A stretch of DNA of 64,000 bases from Dendrocalamus latiflorus (taxonomy: Eukaryota; Streptophyta; Magnoliopsida; Poales; Poaceae). The notes under the pieces were generated by a model. It searched no databases, was not told the DNA's origin, and was given only the letters and a program-made list of their open reading frames with translations. Made by a program: the position numbers and the translations under genes. Positions 38,060 through 49,530 of the stretch are shown here, piece by piece (position 1 is the stretch's first letter; the number at the start of each line of letters is the position of its first letter). The stretch covers positions 1,302,001 to 1,366,000 of the forward strand of contig CM029654.1 of NCBI GenBank assembly GCA_017311315.1. Direction: 5' to 3'.

Positions 38060-38825
38060 CCTGTCGGTGGGACACTTGAGGAGATAAGGCCTATGGCCTT
38101 CGTCCGTGCGCCGTTCGGGTGGCTTTACCTTGACCGATTCATTTGGGGTGCCCGGGTCTTGTGGGATGGTGGTAGCGCTGGAGGCACCATCGGCCCGACA
38201 GCTTCGACACTGGCCATTTTACTGCAACCATCACCTCTTCCCTGCTTCCCTATAAGAGGTGGCCTCCCTCTCCTCTCTTGAAGACCCGAAGCAGTGAGTT
38301 CACTTTTCTCCTCTCCGATCTCCTAAATCTCTCGGCTTTGTCTCGATTCGGGCTTTGGGGCAGCCAATTCGCCATGGTCTTCTCCAGCGCCAGTGGCTGT
38401 GCAATGTCAATTCGCCTCTCCTGGGCTTTTTCGTGTGGTTTCTTGTGCCTTTTCCTTGAGATTTGTCATAGAGAAACTTTGGCGATTTCTCATTGGGGGC
38501 TGAATTCGGTGTTGATGAGTTGAAAAGGGAGGATTTGTGGTTTGAACAGGGTGTTCACAGGTGCTCTCGGCCAGAGTACTTGTCGGTCTTGCACGGCGTC
38601 TACCCCGACCTTCGGCTCCTATTTCGACTACCTAAGATAGGAGTGTGGCATTGTATCTCCAATTGCCATCGTCTCCTTATGCGTATAGCGAGGCACTTGG
38701 TTTTTTGGGGCAACGCAGCCTGCATGTCTTGCCTTCTTCGATTGCTATTTGGTGATTTTGAGTATCACCGGCACTATGAGTTTGTCGGTTGTTTGATCTT
38801 TGCAATTTTCAAGGTATATTTCTAG
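38060..38825 (+). other. Possible transcription unit or LTR-derived segment, unrecognised
   Basis: GC-richer than its surroundings. CCCTATAAGAGG near 38249 resembles a TATA box upstream of CT-rich leader sequence, and short plus-strand frames follow (38278-38523 and 38493-38825). Neither encodes a family I recognise. It could be a promoter-bearing LTR piece or a small unknown gene. Confidence 0.25.
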
Positions 38826-39528
38826 TATTTGTGTGGTATCATTGATTGAAAATTGCAAAGTACTGGGTTCATTTGCTTTGTGTTGAAATGACATAATACA
38901 GAGGTTATATATGAATATGATGGTAGATGGATCTTGAGCTTTTAGCTAGCTTGTTATCTTACATGCACTGATCATTGAAATTGTTGTTCATTACTTGTTG
39001 ATCTCTGTGTTAAATCTGTACTGTGGTTAACTTTTTGTCATTTCTAATTATTGCCAAACCATGTTACCTTGTTAGAATCAATAGAATTCATGTTAAATGA
39101 ATGTTAGATTGATTTTGGGGATCATCTGCATTGTCCAGCAATCTATGTCCATGATATGTTAGTCTCTTTTGATAGCAATATTTAATTTAAGCTCAAGATC
39201 TAATCTATAACTGTCATATAAATCAAGATTATATTTTGTCATGGCAGAGATGGCCAATAGTAAATCTTGTGCAACTAGCCTTCTGAGAGCAATATATATC
39301 ATTTCAAATCTTGTTAACATGCTAAATTTGGTCACACATGTTAAATTTATGTCAATATCAACATTCATGTGGAATGGATTAAATTGTTCACATATGTATA
39401 TGCTAATTTTAGACTCTTACATAATATATATAGGGCATATTTCGATGACTTAGAAAGTTCATATATTAATATGGTGGTCAAGTCTTTTATACGCCTTTTA
39501 TATCATGCTTGTGTCTTTGTAGAATATA

Positions 39529-39750
39529 GGCCTGTTCTTTTTGGCTAAGGCTTATAGTTTTTGGCTGCGGTTTGTGGCTTTTAGGCTATTCCTATGAGAG
39601 ATTATAGAGTAACAGAAACTCTCGTGTGGTTTTTGCCAATATAAATGAAGTCAGTACAGTATGTACTACAATTAACTAGTAGACCCTATCTTAAAAAAAT
39701 ACTTCGTTTAAAAGCTAGTTACTGTAGAAAAGTTAAAAAAGAACAGAGCC
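39529..39750. mobile_element. MITE (family 1)
   Basis: Starts GGCCTGTTCTTTTTGGCTAA, ends AAAGAACAGAGCC, and has the same interior as the copy at 3407-3628 (ACAATTAACTAGTAGACCCT). Confidence 0.75.
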
Positions 39751-39839
39751 TATGCTGGAATTAAATCTAAATATATGCTTATACCGCATTATTTACAACA
39801 GCACCTACACGTGGCAAGCATGACGATTGCTTACAATAG

Positions 39840-40990
39840 TTGGTGATGACCGGGTCAAGGAAGGGTATTTTGGTAGTTTGACCAAAATACCGAAAACCAT
39901 CTTGGATCAAAACCGCGGTGCGTGGACAAAGCGTTAGAAAGCGATTTAGATTAAGGTGGAGCTGGTTTGATCATGACGGATCAAGGCTAAGGACTTAGTG
40001 GATATAAACTTCTGCGCTTTGAAAAACGTACATAAGTAATCATGTGTGAGCAAAACTAGTGTGTATGGGGTTAATAGGCTTTTCTCATTGTAATAGTGGA
40101 TAGTATCCACTAAGAAGTATATGTGGCTGGTTGCCCACCTATAAAAGGGGTTGGTGTGGAGACATATGTGAGGATCTCATCCAACCCATCTCTTGCACTC
40201 TCTTCTCTAGGGTTAGGGTTTGGGAGTGAGTACCTTGTGTGTTCTTTATTCTCTAAGGTGGAGTGATTGTAAAACCTACCTTTTCAAGTAAGTAATACAT
40301 CAATTGTTGTGTATCTACTTGAGTTTCACTTATTTTGATTGATGTGCCTTGGTTTTGGTTGGGTTTGATCTCTCCTCTTCCCTTCTCGTGATCTTGTTGT
40401 GTCAAGGATGTGTAAAAGATGAAGATACTCCTTTGGAATATACCTCTATCTATCTAGGCACTTTGATAGCAAGATACATGAGAAACCCCGATTTTGCTTA
40501 ACTTTGGCCTCTATGATCCACAACTTGATCCGAGGATTTTTGGCTAGGTTTTTTTTGGTCATCTAACTTGCTGTGACGTGTGAGAATTCATCTAAATTCT
40601 TCTTGGTCATCATCCACTGATGAGCAATGCACTCTTCCTTCAAACTGAAAAATGTCTCAACTTTAGCGATGTTTTTAATGATCGTTTGTTAGAATAGGTT
40701 CACAATATCCTAGAGTAGATCCTGCCAATTTTCATGTTATTTGGATCTACGGATCAGAAGTTCCTTTGATTTTCGTTTTTGAACTCGAGTTGTTTCTCCC
40801 TGTTCATTGGGGAGCGGTAGTACCCCTGTTACCATAGCAGTAGTATCGTAGGTACCACAGTGGTAGTATCGTTTGTGCTGAAAATTTCAAAACTTTCAGG
40901 TGCTTGTTCTCTAGCTTGAGTTTTGGCTTCTTAATCTAGGCTTCATTGCTCTGTAGCTGCTGCAGTAAAGGATTGGTTAATACTTGGGAG
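39840..40990 (+). mobile_element. Probable LTR-retrotransposon fragment
   Basis: Carries a promoter-like CACCTATAAAAGGGG near 40137 followed by a leader with CTCTAGGGTTAGGGTTTGGG. It ends in sequence with GCGGTAGTACC-type text (40811-40870) that resembles the centre of the solo LTR at 25996. No coding domain and no clean ends. Confidence 0.35.
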
Positions 40991-41059
40991 AAAAATTATT
41001 AAGGCACCATTAACCCCTTCTCTGTTGCCATATTCAGTTTTTGATGACGATTATTAACT

Positions 41060-42165
41060 GTAGGCACGACTTGCAACTGTTCAAGGTCTCGTTGCCAAAG
41101 CTAGCACGGCCACTTTGATGACAACAAAAATGCAGGCCATTTCGGTGGAACAATCCGTGTCATGCTCGTGAGTAGGGGTGCAAATGGCGACTAACCGACC
41201 GAAGGTTTATAGAGCCAATACGAAAGTAACAGTAATTAGTAGTGACTGTGATTGTTTGTTAGGCGATTGTTAGCTAGCTTAGCTAGACACTACTTGCAAC
41301 TGATCAAGATCTTGTCACCGAAGCTAGCACGACACTTTGATGACAATGAAAATGCGGTCCATTTCGATGGAGCAATCCACATCATGCTCGTGAGTAGGGG
41401 TGCAAACAAAGCAGATAATTTTTATTCAACCGACTGACCGAAGGTTTACGGAGTGAATATGGAAGAGATAAATGGGTATCTAGCACTATCCGTGTCCAAG
41501 TCTAACTCTAAGGAAAAAATACGGAATAGAATACGAGATAAGTGATATTCGTTCGTATATATATGTATGTCAAGTAATATGAGTAAATCTATTATGACTT
41601 CACTTAGAAACAAGATAATAGATAGTCGGATTGTCGTATCTAAATAGATGGGAAATACTGAGCGCTCTTTCTTCGATATTTCGGCGAATAGTCTCTTCGT
41701 GTTCGTTTTGATTGCACACCTACTATTCAAAGCCTTGTGTAGGGTGCAAAAAAGCGGTTAATTTCCGTTTGACTGACCGTCCGAAGGCTTGTGGAGCAAA
41801 TATGGAATGAAGAAATGGATATCCGGCACTATCTGTGTTCGACTACGACTCTGAGAAAAAAATATAGAATAAATGATATCCATCAATATCCACTCCGAAT
41901 GCACCCTCTACTCGTGAGTTGCCTTCGGCCTCATGATCAGGCCCACATTGTTCTCCCATGTCGCAGCCGAGCCCATCTAAAATTCCAAATTCCAAATAAG
42001 ACTGTGGACGACGTCGTTTATTTATTTATTTCTCCAAGCCGTTGAGATCAAATGGCATTTCCAATTCCAAATTCCATCGCCTACTGCTCCTTGTGCTACT
42101 TCCTCTGGAAGTTCAGGTGCTTGATGCAGAGGCAGAGGAGCGCCGCGAAGAATAGCACACATCAA
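41060..42165. repeat. Local duplication, unit 1 (partner 43235-44165)
   Basis: CTTGCAACTGATCAAG, ACCGAAGCTAGCACG and CGTGAGTAGG text occurs near 41065, 41290 and 43265. The following GAGTTGCCTTCGG to PDR-terminal-exon stretch occurs at 41916-42160 and 43915-44165. Unit 1 therefore ends in a scrap of PDR terminal exon. Confidence 0.75.
42094..42160 (-). pseudogene. PDR terminal-exon scrap (copy D)
   Basis: On the minus strand this encodes CLCIKHLNFQRK and a stop, nearly the same as the C-terminus of copy C (CLCIKHPNLQRK). It is about 67 bp long with no upstream exons, so it is a duplication remnant. Confidence 0.75.
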
Positions 42166-42192
42166 GATCAAGCTAGCTCGCAGCAGGCAGAT

Positions 42193-42455
42193 TAACAGCC
42201 CGTTTATTTTGGCTACAAAATAGCTTATAGCTAAAATTACACTATAATTAATAGTACTTTATTTAGTATAATTAAATTTAAAAAAAATTAAAAAATAGAA
42301 AAAATATATTAGCCAATCACGAACAATATAAACAAATACGGAAAAAGAACTGGTAAAAAACTAAAAAAAAACTTAAAAGTAAAAAAAAACACAATTTAAA
42401 AATAATAAAAAATAAACCAGAAACCAAAAGCTCAACCAAAAATGAGCTAGCAGCA
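42193..42455. mobile_element. MITE (family 2)
   Basis: AT-rich element starting near CCCGTTTATTTTGGCTAC and ending near CCAAAAATGAGC. Related elements lie at 42706-42960 and 63530-63790; they share AAATTTAAAAAAAATTAAAA-like and TTAGCCCATCAC-like text. Ends are approximate. Confidence 0.55.
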
Positions 42456-42705
42456 GGCAGTATTAAAACGTGCATCACGCTCGGTAATATGTAAGTTTGA
42501 CTGTTGAGAAACGGAAGACACAAATCAATTAGTTTGCCAGTGTCAAGTTTAATGCACGGGCAAACAATGAACCAAGAATTAAGCTAGCGCGCAGCAGGCA
42601 GGAGACAAGCTAGCTAGTGGTATTAATTAGTAGTCCGATCTCTACCGTAAGCCTGCCTGCTAGCTTGTAATCAGCTGGACAATCAAAATGGTAAGAAGGT
42701 GCCGC

Positions 42706-42960
42706 TCAGATAGATAGGCTGAAATAAGTTGGCTTGTGACTAAAATTATATTATAATTGACTAAAATTACACTGTAATTGATAGTGACTTATTTAACGTC
42801 ACTAAATGTAAAAAAAATTAAAAATAGAAAAATCATGTTAGCCCATCACAGACAATGTAAATGAATATAGGAAAAAAGAATCGACAAAAAAAGCTCAAAA
42901 AAGACGAAAATTAGAAATAGTGAAAAATAACCCAGAAGTTCAAACAAAAATAAGTGAGGC
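42706..42960. mobile_element. MITE (family 2), with empty site in the 37-kb duplicate
   Basis: Inserted between GGTAAGAA and TAAATATACTCTG. In the duplicate, GCAAGAATAAATATACTCTG is uninterrupted (37325-37344). Confidence 0.65.
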
Positions 42961-44102
42961 CTAAATATACTCTGCTAGTTGCCGCTGATTTTGCATAGCA
43001 TATAATTAATTACTGCAAACCAAAGACTGTGCAGTTATGTTTCCGTTAATTAATTTTAGTTCCTTACTGATACTGATATGTACCGAGAGAATTCGACTGG
43101 CAAGAGGCCAAAATCAGGGCACACCATCGAGGAGCTAGCTGGAGCCCTAGAGACCGTGCATGCATGATCGAGCTGTCCGAGTCTAGGATCGAAAAATCTC
43201 GAAAGGAATCAGGATGAACAGATCGGTGGAGATAGTAATAGTAATTAGTGACGGCGATTGGTACTATATACACGACTTGCAACCGATCAAGGTCTCGTCG
43301 CCGAAGCTAGCACGGCCACTTTTGTTGACAACGAACATGCGGCCCATTGCGGCGGAGCAATCCGCGTCGTGATCACGAGTAGGATACAAATAGACAAGAT
43401 AATTTTTATTCCACCGATCGACCGAAGGTTTATGAATTGAATACGAAAGAGATAAATAGGTATCCGACGCTATCTGTGTCTAGATTCGACTCCGAAGAAA
43501 CAAATACAGAATATTATACGAGATAAGTGATATTTGTCTGCATATATCCGTATACCAAGTAATATGAATAAATATTTATGACTTCACTTAGATAGAAGTT
43601 AATAAATAGTTGTATTGTCGCATCTAAATAGATGAAAAATACTGAGCGCTCTTCCTTCGATATTTCGGTGAAAAGTCTCTTCGTGTTCGCTCTGATTATA
43701 CCTCTATTGTTCAAAGTATGTAGGGGTGCAAAAGAAGTAGATAATTTTCGTTTGACCAACCGTCCGAAAACTTATGAAACGAATATGAAATAGAGAAATA
43801 AGTATCCAACACTGTTTGTATCTAATTCTGACTCAAAATAAATATGAAATATGATACAAAATAATCGATATCTGTCGATATCTGTCTATATCTAACCCGA
43901 TTACACCCCTTACTCGTGAGTTGCCTTCGGGCCTTGGCCAGGCCCACGTTGTTCTCCCATGTCACAGCCCAGCCCAGCCCATCTAAAATTCCAAATTCCT
44001 AATAGGACGGTGGACGACGTCATTTATTTGTTTATTTCTCCAAGCCGTGGAGATCAAACGGCATTTCCAAATTCCGTATTCCATCGCCTATAGCTCCTTG
44101 TG

Positions 44103-45842
44103 CTACTTCCTCTGCAAGTTGGGGTGCTTGATGCAGAGGCAGAAGAGCGCCGCGGCGGCGAGGTGGAGCGCCGTTACCAGCGGGAGGTGCCCGTCCCGGA
44201 GACCCAGGTACTCCCGCACCGTCCGCTCCGCCCGCCCCGGCACGCGGATCACCTCCGCCCGGTCGCCCAGCTGCGAGAACATCAGCCCGTACACCGTCCA
44301 CGCCGCCGGGTCCGCCCAGTACATCCACCTCCACCACACCGGGATCATCTGCATCCGCATCGACAGGTTCGTATTTCGTAACAACAGCACCATTATACAC
44401 TAGTTTGTTATCATCGTGAGAGGTTACACTACATGCTTAGAATCTGGGTGCATCATTTCTTGTTAGGGCTTGATTTGATTCCTGGAGCGAAATGTTGTAG
44501 CAAAGCGCCCTATTTTATGACCGATGAGTTTGGTGACTATTTCATCTGTATGGAACTGCAATGGCATGCATAGTGTACATCTATTGGCCCTGTTAGTGCT
44601 GTTTGGGAGTGTAACCTAAGTGGTTGATGATAGTAAGATGCTTCCATCTGACTGTGGAAGCAGCTCAATTTAATTTGATCTCCAAATTGAGCCCTAGGAC
44701 GTCAGTAGGATTGGTGAGAATTACATTACATGTGCATGTCAAAGTATGCAGTGCCTCTTTTGTGATAATGAAGCCGGAGAATGCGTTCCATAGGATGAAG
44801 ATGAGGAAGGATAGGGCGGCAGCTATCTCTATGTTGGGTGTTAACGAGAATGTTACCATCGCAAAGACCGTGTAGTACAAGAAGCATAGCAACATGAAGA
44901 GCGCGAACCAAAAGAACTTGGCAATGTTTAGTTGGAACCCAATCATAGGGTATACAATTGCCGAGTGGATGAATACTTGGACTGGCATGTAAGGGACCTC
45001 GATTGCTATCTGCATGCACAAGTTCCAAACATGGAGGTTAGAATAGATCCCCACCAACCAAGTCCTCTGCATTCAAATTAAATTGGTTTACCTGAGCAAT
45101 GGCATAAGCCGTGGTGGAATACATGCCAGATGCTCTTTCCTGGTATAGGTTAACTCCATTGCCACTATTGGCTGCAACATGGTGGCATTCATGTAACCCA
45201 GAAACAGTGCTGACCCATATGCAACTCCTAGTATGTTGAATACATCTTGCTCCTCATCGCTGTTGTACCACAAAAAGATAAGTTAAAGCCTCACTGAAAC
45301 ACAATGGGATTTCACTTTTCGTCTAAGTTCTGTAAGCAAGACTTCTTACATTGTCGAGCCAATTTTCCAGAATACAATGCCAAACATAATTGATACGCAA
45401 AATGTATTTATGAAGCGAACTGAATTGTGTTCTGGATTTTTCCAGTATGAACAATGTTGCTTCCATAAACATGCCAGGCATTGTTCTGTGAAGTTTGGCC
45501 AATATCCAGGAGGGAAGTGTATGTCCTCTGTGTTTGGTTCTGGTTTGCTCAGTTCATCCACCTGAAGCATGTTCTGCCTGCAAAAATGCAGAGCAACCCC
45601 ATCATTCTCATCTTTCTCTGTGATTCTAAACCTATCAACAAAATATTCAATCCACAGCTGTGTGGTTGTATTCAATCCACTTTTAATACTTGAAGGAAGG
45701 CGAAGCCATGCTGCATACTGCAGTGATTCATGAATAGTGAGATTAGGGGTGTGAATATCAGTCTGATCACAATAGCCTGAGACCCGTGTGAATGTCTCCT
45801 GCTTCTTTCGATAGCTAGCTATGGTAATTGTGCCTTCGATAT
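44103..45842 (-). pseudogene. Broken PDR-type ABCG transporter, copy C (3' part only)
   Basis: The remaining exons match copy A exons 19-22: 45577-45350, 45259-45092, 45009-44755, 44348-44103 (ends QRK, stop). A separate piece at about 45676-45842 matches NBD2 exon 15 (VSGYCDQTDIHTPNLT in the minus frame). Exons 16-18, with the NBD2 signature and Walker B, are missing. Exon 20 is 168 nt instead of 172, a 4-nt deletion that shifts the frame after PIVAMEL. The donor after exon 21 is GC, not GT. A Copia LTR at 45843 cuts off everything upstream. Sequence is clearly more diverged from A and B than they are from each other, so this is an older paralogue. Confidence 0.88.
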
Positions 45843-46375
45843 TGTTATATATGTATTACATTGCTGTGTATTTACTCTATTGTATGAGAGGTTTTCTGCA
45901 TATATGTTACACTTGTACATGTATATATACTGGCCTATTGGCCTCATAATGAGTACAGGCGCTATTCCTAACATGGTATTAGAGCTAAACCTAGGGTTTC
46001 GTGATACCTAGGGATCCGTGCCTGTCTCTCACGGATCCGGCTATCAAGCCGCCGCTGGTTCGTTTTTCCAGCCGCCGTCGGACTTTGCTGCTTCTCATCA
46101 TCTTCCGTCGCATGACGTCTGGGGGGTGCTCGGAGACCGCTCGAGATCGCCGCTCACTCCGGCCGCCGTTGGGTCGCCGGTGAGGTCAGCTGCCGCTGTC
46201 AGATCCGGATCTACGCCCGAGATCACCGGTCCGCCCCGGTCGAGCGCGGAAGGAGATCGCCGTCGCCCCGTCGCCGATCCTGCCTGAGACTGCGGTCGCC
46301 GACCCCGCCGAGATCGCCGTCGCCGACTCCGCCGTCTCTGTCGCCGTTGTCAACCCCGCCGAGACCGCCGTAACC
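45843..46375 (+). mobile_element. Copia 5' LTR, PBS and GC-rich leader fragment
   Basis: A 131-bp LTR (TGTTATATATG to CCTAACA, 45843-45973) is followed by TGGTATTAGAGC, a primer-binding site for initiator-Met tRNA, and a GC-rich leader. The LTR is the same family as the solo LTR at 49401-49530 and resembles the LTRs at 53880 and 55387. It ends abruptly where an oppositely oriented RT fragment begins. Confidence 0.8.
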
Positions 46376-46800
46376 AAAGATGATATCATCCACATAGATC
46401 TGAACAAGTAATAGATCATTGCCATGCCTAAGAGTGAAAAGAGTTTTATCTACCTTGCCCATTTGAAAATTATTTTTTTAATAAGTATGATTTGAGCCAT
46501 TCGTTCTATATGCTCTAGGAGTTTGTTTCAATCCATATAAGGCTTTAGATAATTTGTAGGCATAATTAAAAAATTTAGGATTTTTAAAACTAGGTGGTTA
46601 CTTAACATAAACTTCCTCCTCAATAAAGCCATTAAGAAAGTACTCTTAACATCCATTTTATACAATTTAAAACTTTTAGATGCAGCGAATGCTGAGATAA
46701 TTTGAATAGCTTCTAATATGACAAATAGAGCAAACGTTTCACTAAAATCAGACCCTCCATCTAAGTAAACCCCTGAGCAACAAGTCTAGCCTTATTTCTG
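46376..46800 (-). pseudogene. Copia reverse transcriptase fragment
   Basis: On the minus strand, with frameshifts, it reads KARLVAQGFT, then FKLYKMDVKSTFLNG, LYGLKQTPRAY and finally the catalytic YVDDIIFG (near 46376-46395). These are conserved Copia RT blocks in the right order. Several stops and frame changes are present. The inverted Copia LTR at 47030-48136 lies upstream on the same strand, so both may belong to one deleted element. Confidence 0.85.
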
Positions 46801-47029
46801 ACGACACGACAAAAGCTCACACGGCTCACGAGAAGTACCCGCGTGGTTGTCTCCGCTCAGGCAGGTGCAGCAACCAAGGAAAACATGTGTGGACCGAGGA
46901 AGGAAAATGAGGTCGACGATGGCCTCGGAACACAGCAAGGAACAAAATGCTCTGCTGTTGGCCTTTTCTTCTGAATATATTTAATTTTTATTTTTAGATC
47001 AGTATGTTTGTGGCTACAAAGTGCTATTC

Positions 47030-48136
47030 TGGCACCCCTTAAACCTTAGGATGAAATTTGCATCTATCCAGCTTTAGGGTTAGTATCTAACCCCATCTCT
47101 ATTTATAGTCTAGGGTCCAAACCATAATCTTATTCCTAAGACTATGAGTTTTTATCCAATTCTAACAAATAAGGGACCCAAAATCCTTACGTAACACATG
47201 TTTTGCAACTTTATCATATTACCCGATTTTGGACACTCTAAAATTGTTACGTGTTGTAGCCTCTAGACCGTACCTCTGTAACTCTAATACACATCATTCG
47301 TCTTTGATCTTCACGCACCCCAACTCGAGTACGACTATCTCCTCCAACATCCTTGACCCTCTGGACCATGACTTTGCACCAAGCCATCTCTCGGTCCTCG
47401 CCGTAGATGACGACCACCTTCGAGTTACGCTGTATATGCAAAGACCAAAGCAACATATTATTCCAACATAAGTTCTTTCTAACTTGTCTAACATGACTCC
47501 ACATATGCCACACGCCTCAAATAACATTAATAAGCAATATTGTCATTTATTCATCATCATAAATAGGGCTGGATATCGAGCTGGCTCGGCTCGGTCTGGC
47601 TCGGTAGGATAACGAGCTGGCTCGAGCTGGCTCGTTATAACTAACGAGCTAAAAAGCCAGCTCGGCTCGGCTCGACAAAAAGCTCGAGTTAGCTCGTTTG
47701 GCTCGTGAGCCAGGGCCAAAAAATATCTCCATCATATATTCATCCATGGAAGTTTGGCTCGTTTGGCTCGTTTGGCTCGTTAGGCTCGTTTGGCTCGTTT
47801 GGGTATAATAGAGTACAAATTAACACATGCATGGCTCGTTTGGGTACAATAGAGTACAAATTTACACATTAACACATGCAATAGAGTACAAATTAGGTTC
47901 ATGGAAGCAGCATATGCATATCTAAATTCCTGGAAGCATGGCTCGTTTGGCTCGTGAGCGGCTCGCGAGCTGGCTCGAGTTGGCTCGTTATAGCTAACGA
48001 GCTAAAATCTTGGCTCGGCTCGGCTCGTTATCCTAACGAGCCGAGCCGAGCCAGCCACGAGCCGAGCGAGCTAACGAGCTTCGAGTTTTTCGTCCAGCCC
48101 TAATCATAAATATTCTTGACTTAACCACATGGCCCA
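47030..48136 (-). mobile_element. Copia LTR, inverted, split by a hAT insertion
   Basis: Reverse complement of the LTR seen at 33731: CTATTTATAGTCTAGGG (47098) corresponds to the TATA/TSS block, and AACCACATGGCC (48122) to the LTR start. Its sequence is interrupted at 47564-48102 and resumes in register (CATCATAAAT | ATCATAAATATTC). Confidence 0.75.
47564..48102. mobile_element. Non-autonomous hAT element (539 bp) with 8-bp TSD
   Basis: Ends TAGGGCTGGA and TCCAGCCCTA are perfect inverted repeats, flanked by ATCATAAA at 47556-47563 and 48103-48110. The interior is packed with GGCTCG/CGAGCC repeats, with no coding frame. It belongs to the same end-sequence family as the element at 21899-22383. 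Confidence 0.93.
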
Positions 48137-49250
48137 ATAGTTTGATAAATATTCTAGATTCAGAAGGTGGATTTGGCTCATTATAGATGCAAGTAGAGAA
48201 TTTCTGAGCTCATAGTTATGGTTTCGGCTATATATAGGTTACATACTTGACACTCTCAATTTAAAACTCTCCAACTTTCGCCGGATCAAGCAGCACTTTG
48301 ATTGAATAACACAAGAGCCAAAGTTGTTCTAGGCTTGTTAGCACTAGGGCACGAGAGCTATCCTGATAATAGTTCTTCGGTTAAGATGTTAGTCAATTCC
48401 CTACTTCGCATCACTGTTTAAATACTATTGGGGTTCTATGACTTTAATTGTGGATTTATGAAAATTAGGCTGGAAGCTGCTATGCAAAGGCTGATTAGTC
48501 TATGTTCTGTTCTAAATGACATGAAGCCTATTTGTGTTCTCAGCCATGTTTTTGTTCTCCAAGAGGTATGTGCAGTTTCTGTCTTTTATTTTTGGGTCTT
48601 TCTTTGCCATCCCATAATACATAGATCAATTACCACTTCTTTTTCATAATTTATATCAAGAGTTGTTTGGGTCATTTCATTTTTATAGATCAATTAGCCT
48701 TGTCCACAGTTTTGGCAAGCTTTTCTCCAAGGTCTTGGCAAATAGGCCGCTTAAAGAATTACCAAACCTTGTGACCAAACCAAAGTGCCTTTGTTGCTGC
48801 CCGAAGCATCCATGATAATTTTTGTCTTGTTCAATTGGCAGTCAAGAGTATCAAGTTGATGAAAAAAACCAACTTTGCTGTTGAGACTTGATATATCCGA
48901 GGCTTTCAATTTGGTTTCATGGCTGTTCCTTCTTCAAGTACTCAAGCACATGGGGTTCGGTCCAAAATGGCATGAATGGATCTCATTGCTACTAGCAAGT
49001 TCTTCCTCCAATCTTCTTTTAAACAGATAGCTAGGTGGTCAGATACTATGGACCTTACTGCAGGTATACGGGAAGTGCTCCTAGCAGGGAGTTTTACTGG
49101 GCCATTTTCCAACCTGCAAGTATTTGAGAGACCAGCAGAGACAAATGGAGGAGAATCTGAAATAGAGATAATATGTAACTGGTACATTGAGAACATAGTA
49201 AAGGATGCATCTCGCACTGGAGTTGTTTTTTATGCAACTCAGAATTGCTT
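48133..49250 (+). pseudogene. NAP1 fragment (parts of four exons, decayed)
   Basis: Pieces match NAP1 exons in order: 48133-48196 (from 8635-8698, a GAG codon now TAG), 48275-48386 (from 8781-8896, preceding acceptor AG now AA, frame broken), 48469-48564 (from 8978-9074) and 49045-49250 (from 9681-9890). The intron between the first two pieces is recognisable. A LINE fragment replaces the sequence before the last piece. Homology stops at CAGAATTGCTT, and nothing of the NAP1 3' half remains before copy B begins at 49573. The order and orientation relative to PDR B mirror NAP1-PDR A, so this is the NAP1 end of the duplicated block. Confidence 0.9.
48690..49022 (+). mobile_element. LINE reverse transcriptase fragment inside the NAP1 pseudogene
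   Basis: Translation across frames gives LVHSFGKLFSKVLANR, then SAFVAARSIHDNFCLVQ and an MGFGPKWHEWISLLL-like block. These are consecutive conserved blocks of plant L1-type LINE RT. Several frameshifts are present; there is no poly(A) tail or endonuclease part. Confidence 0.8.
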
Positions 49251-49400
49251 GATAACGTCGGTTCTACCACTGAACGGTATTACCGTTTAAACACATACGG
49301 TATTTTCGATTTTTCTGACACTTTCAAAAAACTGTCCAACCAAAATAAGATCTTTGTAAAAATATTTCACCACTCTATTAAACTTGCAATGGCTTATTAC

Positions 49401-49530
49401 TGTTATGAATAGCGCTTGTATTCAATATGAGGCCAATGGGCCGGTATATATACACAAAGTACAGGTGGTAAATATGCAAAGAACCCCTCATAACAATGAG
49501 GAATAACAAACTATACATATATCTCTAACA
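49401..49530 (-). mobile_element. Solo Copia LTR (130 bp)
   Basis: Begins TGTTATGAATAGCG and ends ATCTCTAACA. It is the reverse complement of the LTR at 45843-45973. Flanks are ATTAC (49396-49400) and ATTAT (49531-49535), a 4/5 match to a target duplication. It lies just before the start of the PDR-B duplication. Confidence 0.8.

Noticed and set aside
46001..46380. GC-rich frames on both strands after the Copia primer-binding site
   Set aside because: Leader sequence of the 45843 element. The minus-strand frames also cross the junction into the RT fragment, so they are chimeric.
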